NCBI GenBank assembly: GCA_028715095.1 | Contig: JAQUSM010000058.1 | Location: 1 to 6,854 of the forward strand | DNA length: 6,854 nt | Direction: 5' to 3' | Source of the DNA: Candidatus Omnitrophota bacterium | GTDB taxonomy: Bacteria > Omnitrophota > Gorgyraeia > Gygaellales > Profunditerraquicolaceae | Position numbers and translations under genes: made by a program | Notes under the pieces: model-generated | Databases searched by the model: none | Told to the model about the DNA's origin: nothing | The model's input: only the letters and a program-made list of their open reading frames with translations | Shown: positions 1 through 5,545 of the stretch, piece by piece | Layout: each line of letters begins with the position of its first letter | Position numbering within the stretch: position 1 is the first letter of the stretch

Positions 1-133
1 CGATACAGTTGAGCCGTATCTTTTAAAGGCGGGATATTTAAATCGTACTTCCCGCGGCAGGCTGGCCACAAAAAAGGCATTTGAACATTTCGGGTTAAAG
101 TTTAACAAAGAGCATCAACAGGAAATTTTCTAA
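1..133 (+). CDS. ruvB: Holliday junction branch-migration helicase RuvB, C-terminal end (partial)
   Basis: This is the last 43 codons of a gene that begins before the window; the reading frame starts at base 2 and ends at TAA 131-133. The peptide has the RuvB C-terminal winged-helix signature: a short EPYLLKAGYL segment, then RTSRGRLAT and A-x-EHFGL. This compares with EPYLIQQGFLQRTPRGR in well-known RuvB proteins. RuvB is the hexameric AAA+ motor that, with RuvA, drives branch migration of Holliday junctions during recombinational repair. The C-terminal domain seen here binds DNA, with the RTxRGR segment as its basic patch. The ATPase domain lies outside the window. The gene is followed 12 bases later by queH on the same strand, so the two are probably co-transcribed. 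Confidence 0.93.
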   Translation, partial: DTVEPYLLKAGYLNRTSRGRLATKKAFEHFGLKFNKEHQQEIF

Positions 134-145
134 TTCTTCTTGTAA

Positions 146-685
146 ATGAAGATCCTACTGCATATCTGCTGCGCTCCATGCTTGATTTATCCTTTAAAAA
201 GGTTGAACGAACAAGGTTTTAAGGTAAAAGGATTTTACTATAACCCTAACATCCACCCTGCCGCAGAATTTGACCGGCGCAAAGAGGCAGTTATGGCTTT
301 AAGCGAAGATCTGAAGTTTGAGGTAGATTATCCTGAGTATCTACCGCCTGAATTCTCTGAGGCAATCGGCACTAACCTGCAGGCACCGGGCCGCTGCGCA
401 AATTGTTGGGGATTGCGCCTGCGCAAGACCTCTCTCTATGCCAAAGAAAATGGTTTTGAGGCATTTACCTCAACTTTACTGGTCAGCCCATATCAGGATC
501 AGGGGCTGCTTAAACAAATAGGCAGCCAGGCAGCTAAAGAAAACGGAATAGATTTTTATTATGAAGATTTCCGGGTTGGATTCAGGCAGGCCCATGAAGA
601 AGCTAAAGGCAAAGGGATTTACTGCCAGAAATATTGCGGGTGCAGTTATTCTGAACTCGAAAGGCACGCAAGGGTAAAAAAATGA
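146..685 (+). CDS. queH: Epoxyqueuosine reductase QueH (DUF208 family)
   Basis: The 179-residue protein is a complete member of the DUF208/QueH family, the non-cobalamin enzyme that reduces epoxyqueuosine to queuosine at tRNA position 34, the last step of Q synthesis. Three cysteine clusters are visible: C8-C9-x-x-C12 in the N-terminal LLHICCAPC motif, C84-x-x-C87 (GRCANCWGLRL), and C160/C164/C166 near the C-terminus (YCxxYCGCSYSE). Family knowledge says such cysteines hold an iron-sulfur cluster and a further iron; I did not assign individual ligands. Length is normal for the family. The start is chosen because MKILLHxCCAPC is the usual N-terminus, although there is no clear Shine-Dalgarno sequence; the gene sits 12 bases after ruvB and may be translated by coupling. 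queA and tgt downstream support the assignment. The stop overlaps the next start as ATGA. Confidence 0.93.
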   Translation: MKILLHICCAPCLIYPLKRLNEQGFKVKGFYYNPNIHPAAEFDRRKEAVMALSEDLKFEVDYPEYLPPEFSEAIGTNLQAPGRCANCWGLRLRKTSLYAKENGFEAFTSTLLVSPYQDQGLLKQIGSQAAKENGIDFYYEDFRVGFRQAHEEAKGKGIYCQKYCGCSYSELERHARVKK

Positions 686-1860
686 AAAATAAAATATTAG
701 TTTTATTCTTAGCATGCTATTTGTTCAGCTTGGGCCTGGTTTCTGCCCAGGATAAAGAAATCCCGGCTAAAGAGATTTCGGCAAGGGGGATTTGGATTTC
801 TGTGTTTTCAGGCAAGAAAGTGCTTTATAGCAAAGAAGGGGTAAGCAACCTGATTGCCCAGTGCAAAAAAGCAAAGATAAATGAGATTTATCTTCAATTC
901 TTCCAGTCGGGCAACGCCTATTATGACTCCAAGAGCTGTGATAGGACCAAATATGATGCTATGGTTAAAGCGGCAGGTATGGATACATTAGATTTATTGC
1001 TTAGGGAGGCGCAGGAGAATAATATTAGAGTTTTTGCCTGGGTAAATGTTTTGAGTTTAGGCAAAAATGAGAATGCGGATATACTGAAGAAATTCGGCAG
1101 TTCTATCCTGACCCTGGATCAGTACCAAAGGAGGTCTAAGACTGAATCTAATACGGAGTTAGACAAATATTATTTAAGAGAAGACCAGATATTCTTGGAA
1201 CCCGGAGATCCCAGGATAGAAGAATATATCTTAACGATTATCAATGAAATCATCAACCGCTATCCGTTAATCAGCGGAGTGCATTTAGATTATATCCGTT
1301 ATCCGTCACCCGTTCCGTTTGTCCCCGGTTCAAGATTTAAGAATTTCGGGCTGACTTACGGCTATGGCCCGAGAAATGTGGAACGTTTTAAAGACAAGAC
1401 CGGCCTTAATCCCCTGGATACTTTGAATAATGAAGAGGAGTATCTGGCTTGGGATAATTGGAAGCGTCAGCAGGTTACGGATTTGGTGCGTAAAATTTCA
1501 AGCCTGGTTAAGGTTAAGTCCCCGGATTTGGCAGTTTCCTGCGCGGTCATCCCGCTAGCCGAACGCGCATATACAAATGCCTTCCAGGACTGGTCAGCCT
1601 GGCTTGAAGAAGGTATTGTCGATTATGTTGTGCTGATGTCTTACACTAAAGATAACCAGTTCGCAAAAGAGATAGTTAAATCAAGCCTCGGGCACCGCGG
1701 CAAGGGGAAAGTGTATATAGGCATAGGTTTATTCTTGATGAAAAACAACCCTGACCTGTTCTTCAATCAATACCGCATGGTTACTGATTTGGCCCCCGAC
1801 GGAATAGTGTTTTTTTCAATTGACGATTTAACTGACCAGATAATCGGTTATCTAAACTAA
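682..1860 (+). CDS. Secreted glycoside-hydrolase-like protein (GHL10/DUF187 type)
   Basis: The 392-residue protein opens with a signal peptide: a K-containing n-region, hydrophobic residues about 5-20, and a VSA cleavage site before Q23, so it is probably exported. No lipobox cysteine is seen at the cleavage point. The mature part resembles the GHL10 (DUF187) TIM-barrel family: RGIWIS at 35-40 on the first strand, a helix with K-x-x-KINEIYLQ (about 62-72), FAWVNVLS (118-125), GVHLDYIRYPSP (199-210) and DYVVLMSYT (314-322), ending with DGIVFFSIDDL (373-383). D203 and R206 in the LDYIRYP motif are probable active-site residues. The family is linked to carbohydrate or cell-envelope polymers, but the substrate is not known and I do not infer one. 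The start overlaps the queH stop by 4 bases, with AAGGG 7 bases upstream, which points to translational coupling. Its presence among tRNA-modification genes is probably operon packing rather than shared function. Confidence 0.78.
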   Translation: MKNKILVLFLACYLFSLGLVSAQDKEIPAKEISARGIWISVFSGKKVLYSKEGVSNLIAQCKKAKINEIYLQFFQSGNAYYDSKSCDRTKYDAMVKAAGMDTLDLLLREAQENNIRVFAWVNVLSLGKNENADILKKFGSSILTLDQYQRRSKTESNTELDKYYLREDQIFLEPGDPRIEEYILTIINEIINRYPLISGVHLDYIRYPSPVPFVPGSRFKNFGLTYGYGPRNVERFKDKTGLNPLDTLNNEEEYLAWDNWKRQQVTDLVRKISSLVKVKSPDLAVSCAVIPLAERAYTNAFQDWSAWLEEGIVDYVVLMSYTKDNQFAKEIVKSSLGHRGKGKVYIGIGLFLMKNNPDLFFNQYRMVTDLAPDGIVFFSIDDLTDQIIGYLN

Positions 1861-1878
1861 AGCCCCCCTATATCAATA

Positions 1879-2871
1879 ATGCCTAAGCTCTCTGAATTTG
1901 ACTATCCGCTTCCCAAAGAATTAATCGCTCAGCATCCTCTGGAAAATAGAGAAGAGGCCAGGCTCTTGATTGTAGACAGGCAAGCCTGCAAGATTACTCA
2001 TGGCATATTTAAAGACATGGGCGGTTTTCTTAGGGGAAAAGATTTATTAGTCCTTAACGATACCAAAGTTTTGCATTGCCGCTTAATGGGGAATAAAACA
2101 ACCGGAGGCAAGGTTGAAATTTTATTGACCCGGCGTATAAACGGCACAACATTTTCCTGCCTGGTCCAGCCAAGCCGCACGAAAGTCGGAGAGAAGATTA
2201 TTTTTGCCGGAGGAAAGATTTCCGGGCATTTAAGTGCCAGGGGCCAGATTAGTTTTAAGCAGTCTGACGCGGATATGATTTACGATTACGGTGTTGTGCC
2301 TTTGCCGCCCTATATAAAACGTGAGCCTATTGATTCAGATAAGGTTTATTACCAGACGGTTTACGCTAAGAATGAAGGCGCTCTTGCTTCACCGACCGCA
2401 GGCTTGCATTTTACGGAAAAAATGCTTGCGGATCTGCCTGCTAAAGGAATTCAGCTGGCTTATGTGACTTTGCATGTTGGTTTAGGGACATTTCGTCCGG
2501 TAAGGTGTGAAAATATCCTTGAACATAAGATGGAGCCGGAGTATTTTTCGGTACCTGATGAAACCATCGCTAAGCTTAAACAGGCCAAAGCCGATAAAGG
2601 TAGGATTATTGCTGTTGGCACAACTGCTTTAAGGACGCTTGAGACTTATGCCGAGGGCCGCAAAGAGGGCAATACGGATTTATTTATATATCCGGGGTAT
2701 AAATTTAAATTAGCCGATTGCCTGTTAACCAATTTTCACCTGCCAATGACCACGCTTTTTATGCTGGTTTGTGCTTTCGGCGGAGAAAAGCTGATAAAGC
2801 AGGCGTATCAGGAAGCAGTTGAGAAGAAGTACAGGTTTTACAGTTACGGCGACGCAATGCTGATTATCTAG
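1879..2871 (+). CDS. queA: S-adenosylmethionine:tRNA ribosyltransferase-isomerase QueA
   Basis: QueA transfers and isomerises the ribosyl group of S-adenosylmethionine onto preQ1 at tRNA position 34, making epoxyqueuosine, the substrate of QueH. The 330 residues carry the family signatures in order: LSEFDYPLPKELIAQHP (4-20), LNDTKV (59-64), YGVVPLPPYI (137-146), YAKNEGALASPTAGLHFT (162-179), VTLHVGLGTFRPV (196-208), HKMEPEYFSVP (216-226), IIAVGTTALRTLE (243-255) and LLTNFHLPMTTLFML (282-296). It is somewhat shorter than the E. coli protein (356) but covers the conserved domain from end to end. The ATG fits the conserved N-terminus. No Shine-Dalgarno sequence is visible in the 18-base gap after the preceding gene. 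The protein is cytoplasmic. tgt, its usual next neighbour, lies about 1.56 kb further on, separated by repeats, a membrane-protein gene and a flavodoxin gene. Confidence 0.97.
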   Translation: MPKLSEFDYPLPKELIAQHPLENREEARLLIVDRQACKITHGIFKDMGGFLRGKDLLVLNDTKVLHCRLMGNKTTGGKVEILLTRRINGTTFSCLVQPSRTKVGEKIIFAGGKISGHLSARGQISFKQSDADMIYDYGVVPLPPYIKREPIDSDKVYYQTVYAKNEGALASPTAGLHFTEKMLADLPAKGIQLAYVTLHVGLGTFRPVRCENILEHKMEPEYFSVPDETIAKLKQAKADKGRIIAVGTTALRTLETYAEGRKEGNTDLFIYPGYKFKLADCLLTNFHLPMTTLFMLVCAFGGEKLIKQAYQEAVEKKYRFYSYGDAMLII

Positions 2872-2878
2872 CGTAGCA

Positions 2879-2916
2879 GTCATTGCGAGTCCGCCACAGG
2901 CGGACGAAGCAATCTC
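2879..2916. repeat. Dispersed-type stem-loop repeat (CATTGCGAG...CGAAGCAATCTC)
   Basis: Two nested stems are present. The inner one is GTCCGCC (2889-2895), a 3-base loop ACA, and GGCGGAC (2899-2905), a perfect 7-bp pair. The outer one is ATTGC (2882-2886) with GCAAT (2909-2913) across a small internal loop. The flanks GTCATTGCGAG and CGAAGCAATCTC match a short dispersed repeat that I recall as common in intergenic DNA of many bacterial genomes; that is recall, not a search result. It begins 8 bases after the queA stop. There is no T-run on either side, so it is not a classical intrinsic terminator, though such hairpins can slow 3' exonucleases. Confidence 0.65.
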
Positions 2917-2950
2917 TGCGTTGTGACAAAGATATTTTGTTCTTCGGGAT

Positions 2951-3145
2951 ATTGTTCCGCGTGCGAAGCTTTCCGTCTTTTGCTTCGGCACGAAGATTTT
3001 CGCCGTGTGCTTCGGTTTACGTCTCGCTGTGGCTGCAGTATGCTTACGCTGGTAAGATTCTGCCTGCGCTCGACGTAATTCCTCGCACACTTTTGCCGAA
3101 AATCTTCAAATTGTGCCTTAAGCAAAAGCCGGAAATCTTAACAAT
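2951..3145. repeat. Long imperfect palindrome (about 95-base arms), possible non-autonomous mobile element or structured RNA
   Basis: Several paired blocks share one centre near base 3049. They are ATTGTT 2951-2956 with AACAAT 3140-3145; TTTCCG 2970-2975 with CGGAAA 3130-3135; CTTTTGCTT 2977-2985 with AAGCAAAAG 3120-3128; GAAGATTTTCG 2992-3002 with CGAAAATCTTC 3097-3107; GTGTGC 3005-3010 with GCACAC 3085-3090; ACGTC 3019-3023 with GACGT 3072-3076; and CTTAC 3043-3047 with GTAAG 3052-3056 around a GCTG loop. The pairs are interrupted by bulges, as in an old or relaxed hairpin. A MITE-like element or a folded RNA would both fit. The flanks show no clear target-site duplication, and no transposase is present. 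Confidence 0.6.
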
Positions 3146-3241
3146 GGCTAAAATTGACATTCGTTCCAAATTTGCCAGTGTTATTTAAGAATGTGCTAGC
3201 GGGGGATGTTCCGGAATAAACCAATCCATCCACTAAGTATA

Positions 3242-3247
3242 TATAAT
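3242..3247 (+). promoter_or_regulatory. Possible -10 box (TATAAT) before the membrane-protein gene
   Basis: An exact TATAAT lies in an AT-rich stretch 41 bases before the ATG at 3289. At spacings of 16-18 bases upstream I find nothing resembling TTGACA, and there is no extended -10 TG. It could be chance in AT-rich DNA. It is recorded because this gene sits between repeats and may need its own promoter. Confidence 0.22.
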
Positions 3248-3288
3248 TAACATAGGGTAAGGTTCTTTAAAGTGAGAAGGGATTAACA

Positions 3289-3726
3289 ATGGTAAAAAAG
3301 GTGTTGATGATTATTTGGAATTTTTTATGTGAATACATCAAAGTGATATATAAAATAATGTTTTGTGTAGGAATTGCTTTAATTGTTTTTTCATGGATGA
3401 CTGGAAATTTTTCTTGGAAATTAGTGTTCTCATCGCTTCCGACCGTAGGTGTCATTACGGCGTCGTATTTGTGGATTCGTCTAGATGTCTGGCGTACTGA
3501 GAAAACAATTAATGATATTGCTCGTTCAAATGTTATCGCTGCAAATGATTTAAGATCTCGGAAAGCTGATAGCTGTGTCGCACTTGGTCTGCTAATTCTT
3601 GTTGCGATAGTACAGCCTTTTTTTCAATTCAAGAAATTAGAATGGTTAGTTTTTTTTGGAACATTATTTATACTATTGCCGTCTAGCCACTGGACTGCGC
3701 GTTGGATGGTGGGAAGCCATAAATAG
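3289..3726 (+). CDS. Small predicted membrane protein, unknown function
   Basis: I do not recognise this 145-residue protein. Hydrophobicity suggests four membrane segments, at about 20-37, 44-63, 95-113 and 118-134. A charged loop (about 64-94, with WRTEKTINDIARSN and NDLRSRKAD) lies between the second and third, so the layout is two hairpins joined by a soluble stretch. There is no signal peptide cleavage site and no catalytic motif I can name. The start is supported by AGAAGGG at 3275-3281, 7 bases before the ATG, a better ribosome site than most neighbours have. Codon use is visibly richer in ATT, TTA and TTT than in the flanking que genes, and the gene is bounded on both sides by hairpin-rich repeat DNA. 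Together these suggest acquired or fast-evolving accessory DNA. The open frame with a good ribosome site makes a real gene likely; its role is open. Confidence 0.6.
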   Translation: MVKKVLMIIWNFLCEYIKVIYKIMFCVGIALIVFSWMTGNFSWKLVFSSLPTVGVITASYLWIRLDVWRTEKTINDIARSNVIAANDLRSRKADSCVALGLLILVAIVQPFFQFKKLEWLVFFGTLFILLPSSHWTARWMVGSHK

Positions 3727-3746
3727 GGGAATGGTTTTAATTGTTA

Positions 3747-3928
3747 TTAGCGGGTGGCGAGGATTGAACTCGAGCAGCATCTCAAAAATTGAGCGGGCAG
3801 GGTTGCCCGGCTAAATACGAAGTAGGCAGAGCGAGGCGAAACCCGAGCGAAGTTTGCCACGCCGGGGCAAACGAGCGTCCCTGCGCGAAACAAGACAAGG
3901 CAGACGCCTGATAGTGGGGCCCGCGTAA
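3747..3928. repeat. Hairpin-rich intergenic element with near-inverted ends and a tRNA T-arm-like motif
   Basis: This GC-rich stretch between the membrane-protein gene and the flavodoxin gene has no gene. Its ends are near inverted repeats: TTAGCGGG (3747-3754) and CCCGCGTAA (3920-3928), differing by one bulged base. Inside are CTCAA/TTGAG (3781-3793), GGGCA-GGGT-TGCCC (3795-3808), GTTTGCC/GGCAAAC with a 7-base loop (3852-3872) and AGGC/GCCT (3898-3909). On the minus strand 3758-3772 reads as a 4-bp stem around a TTCAATC loop, which matches the T-loop consensus TTCRANY. No matching acceptor, D-arm or anticodon arm follows, so this is not an intact tRNA. It may be a small non-autonomous repeat or a decayed tRNA 3' end left by integration. 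Confidence 0.45.
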
Positions 3929-3948
3929 GATTAGATTGAGAGGGTAAA

Positions 3949-4425
3949 ATGAAAACGCTGATAACTTATTATTCCTATAGCGGTATTACCGATAAAGTAA
4001 TCGCTATATTTAAGGAAGTCTTGGAGAGAAAAACTGAATTAAAGATTCAAAGGCTAAGGCCGAAGGCAGAAATAACTTCATTTTTCGGGCAATGTATGGC
4101 CGCCAGATCCAAGAAAAGATGCGAGATAGAAGAAGTATTGTTTGACGCAAGCGGCTATGATGCGGTTATCATAGGTTTGCCTGTATGGGCATTTGCTCCT
4201 ACGCCGGCTATTAATACATATCTAGATAAGGTTACAGGATTAAACAATAAAAAACTGATCGTTCTGCTTACTTCAGGAAGTGGCCTTGGAGTTAAGGCCT
4301 GTTTTAAATATATTAATAATATTTTGCGTGCTAAAGGCGCATCAACTATCAGCGAGATTAATATTCCTAATGCCAGGATGAACGATAGGGATTTTATTGT
4401 TTCGTCTTTAGAAAAAGCTCTGTAA
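3949..4425 (+). CDS. Flavodoxin-family protein (probable FMN-binding electron carrier)
   Basis: The 158-residue protein has the flavodoxin-like layout. A first strand and phosphate loop (MKTLITYYSYSGITDKV, residues 1-17) contain the S-x-SG-x-T pattern that holds the FMN phosphate. The third strand and following loop read YDAVIIGLPVWAFAPTPAINTYL (70-92), where W80 is placed to stack on the flavin, and a further strand with loop reads LIVLLTSGSGLG (103-114). Length is that of a single-domain flavodoxin; no fused reductase or metal-binding domain is present. Residues 44-60 (SFFGQCMAARSKKRCEI) look like a subfamily-specific insert after the second strand. The start has GAGAGGG 4 bases upstream. 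It is 7 bases ahead of tgt, so it is almost certainly co-expressed with it. A donor role for QueH is possible but untested; a quinone or FMN reductase role is another option. Confidence 0.82.
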   Translation: MKTLITYYSYSGITDKVIAIFKEVLERKTELKIQRLRPKAEITSFFGQCMAARSKKRCEIEEVLFDASGYDAVIIGLPVWAFAPTPAINTYLDKVTGLNNKKLIVLLTSGSGLGVKACFKYINNILRAKGASTISEINIPNARMNDRDFIVSSLEKAL

Positions 4426-4432
4426 GGACAGC

Positions 4433-5545
4433 ATGTTTGAACTTATACATCAAGATAAAAATAGTAAGGCGCGGTTGGGGAAGTTGGTGACCCCGCACGG
4501 AGAAATCGATACTCCCGCATTTATGCCCGTAGGCACTCACGCTACGATTAAAGGGCTGATGTATAAAGATGTGGAGGAGGCAGGGGCACAGATAATTCTC
4601 TCAAATGCCTATCATGTATTTTTGCGTCCGGGGATAGAGACGATTAAAAAAGCCGGCGGCCTGCATAAATTTATGGGCTGGGATAAGCCGATACTTACAG
4701 ACAGCGGAGGTTATCAGATTTTTAGCCTGGCGCTTTTTCGCAAGATGCATGACCGGGGGGTTGAGTTTCAGTCGCATATAGACGGCATGAAACATTTTCT
4801 TACCCCGGAAGATGTAGTTAAAATCCAGGAGGATTTAGGCTCGGATATCATAATGCCTCTTGATGAATGCGTGCATTATCCCTGCACCCGCGACCAGGCA
4901 AAGGTAGCTATGGATAGAACGATTGACTGGGCTAAAAGGTCAAAAGATGCGCATAAAAAAGAAAAGCAGGTGTTGTTTGGTATTGTCCAGGGAGCTACTT
5001 ATGAGGATTTGCGTAAAGATTGTGCCAAGCGTATGGTTGATATGGATTTTAACGGTTATTCCATTGGCGGAGTTTCTGTTGGTGAGTCCAGCAATTTAAT
5101 ATATAATATCATTGAGTTGGTTGCAGGCATTCTTCCGGAGAATAAACCGCGTTATGCCATGGGGATTGGTTATCCTTTTGATATAGTTGAGGCGGTGGAT
5201 CGGGGAGTGGATATGTTTGATTGCGTAATCCCCACGCGTTACGGCAGGAATGGAACTGCCTTTACCAGTTGCGGTAAGGTTGTTATCCGCAATTGCGCTT
5301 ATGCCGAAGATTTCCGGCCGCTGGACGCAAAATGCGGCTGTTATGTCTGCAAGAATTTTTCCCGGGCGTATCTTCGGCATTTATTTAACGCCAAGGAGAT
5401 GCTGGGGTTAATTTTACTAAGTTTACATAATGTTTATTTCTTTCTGGATTTAATGCGCAATGTGCGCCAGGCGATAAAAGACGATAAGTTTAACCAATTT
5501 AAACAAGCATTCTTAAGCGATTACAATAATCAAATATGCGCGTAG
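4433..5545 (+). CDS. tgt: tRNA-guanine transglycosylase (bacterial, preQ1-type)
   Basis: Tgt swaps guanine 34 for preQ1 in the GUN-anticodon tRNAs (Tyr, His, Asn, Asp). The 370 residues match the family end to end: TPAFMPVGTHATIKG (27-41), ILSNAYHVFLRPG (55-67), TDSGGYQIFSL (89-99) with catalytic D90, DMFDCVIPTRYGRNGTAFT (260-278) with the presumed nucleophile D263, and a zinc site C301-x-C303-xx-C306 with H332. C146 in LDEC and V216 in the GGVSVGE motif keep the residues associated with preQ1 in bacterial enzymes, where eukaryotic queuine-type enzymes carry Gly at the latter place. This agrees with queA and queH being nearby. AAGGA (4424-4428) overlaps the preceding stop and serves this start. 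The last 10 bases overlap trmD, so the two are probably translationally coupled. Phe at 249 in the GYPFDIVEAV segment is often Glu in other Tgt proteins. Confidence 0.97.
   Translation: MFELIHQDKNSKARLGKLVTPHGEIDTPAFMPVGTHATIKGLMYKDVEEAGAQIILSNAYHVFLRPGIETIKKAGGLHKFMGWDKPILTDSGGYQIFSLALFRKMHDRGVEFQSHIDGMKHFLTPEDVVKIQEDLGSDIIMPLDECVHYPCTRDQAKVAMDRTIDWAKRSKDAHKKEKQVLFGIVQGATYEDLRKDCAKRMVDMDFNGYSIGGVSVGESSNLIYNIIELVAGILPENKPRYAMGIGYPFDIVEAVDRGVDMFDCVIPTRYGRNGTAFTSCGKVVIRNCAYAEDFRPLDAKCGCYVCKNFSRAYLRHLFNAKEMLGLILLSLHNVYFFLDLMRNVRQAIKDDKFNQFKQAFLSDYNNQICA

Larger units (their letters stand above)
2872..3288. other. Gene-poor gap with repeat elements between queA and the small membrane-protein gene
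   Basis: I see no convincing gene in these 417 bases. Frames stay open on both strands, but their translations are rich in Arg, Ser, Cys and Lys, have no recognisable motif, and overlap an imperfect palindrome that would explain opposite-strand open frames. The contents are a short stem-loop repeat right after the queA stop (2879-2916), a long imperfect palindrome (2951-3145), and an AT-rich stretch (about 3215-3288) leading to the next gene. No terminator with a T-run is visible after queA, so read-through into the gap is possible. Confidence 0.7.

Noticed and set aside
476..715. Minus-strand open frame opposite queH, and similar ones opposite queA, tgt, trmD and rplS
   Set aside because: They mirror strongly conserved + strand genes, have no start signals, and show no family resemblance.
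2725..3125. Two open frames on the minus strand over the queA end and the palindrome
   Set aside because: One runs antisense into the conserved 3' end of queA, and both are low-complexity Arg/Ser/Lys-rich translations of repeat DNA without recognisable domains.
2883..3188. Open frame of 101 codons on the + strand across the palindrome
   Set aside because: It has no ribosome site, an odd composition, and overlaps a non-coding inverted repeat that also leaves the opposite strand open. I see no protein motif.
3750..3840. Complete tRNA gene on the minus strand
   Set aside because: Only a T-arm-like stem-loop is present; no matching 5' acceptor strand, D-arm or anticodon arm could be paired with it, and no 3' CCA follows.
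2872..3948. Direct-repeat array (CRISPR-like) in the repeat-rich block
   Set aside because: The repeats are inverted pairs, not regularly spaced identical units with spacers, and no cas gene is nearby.
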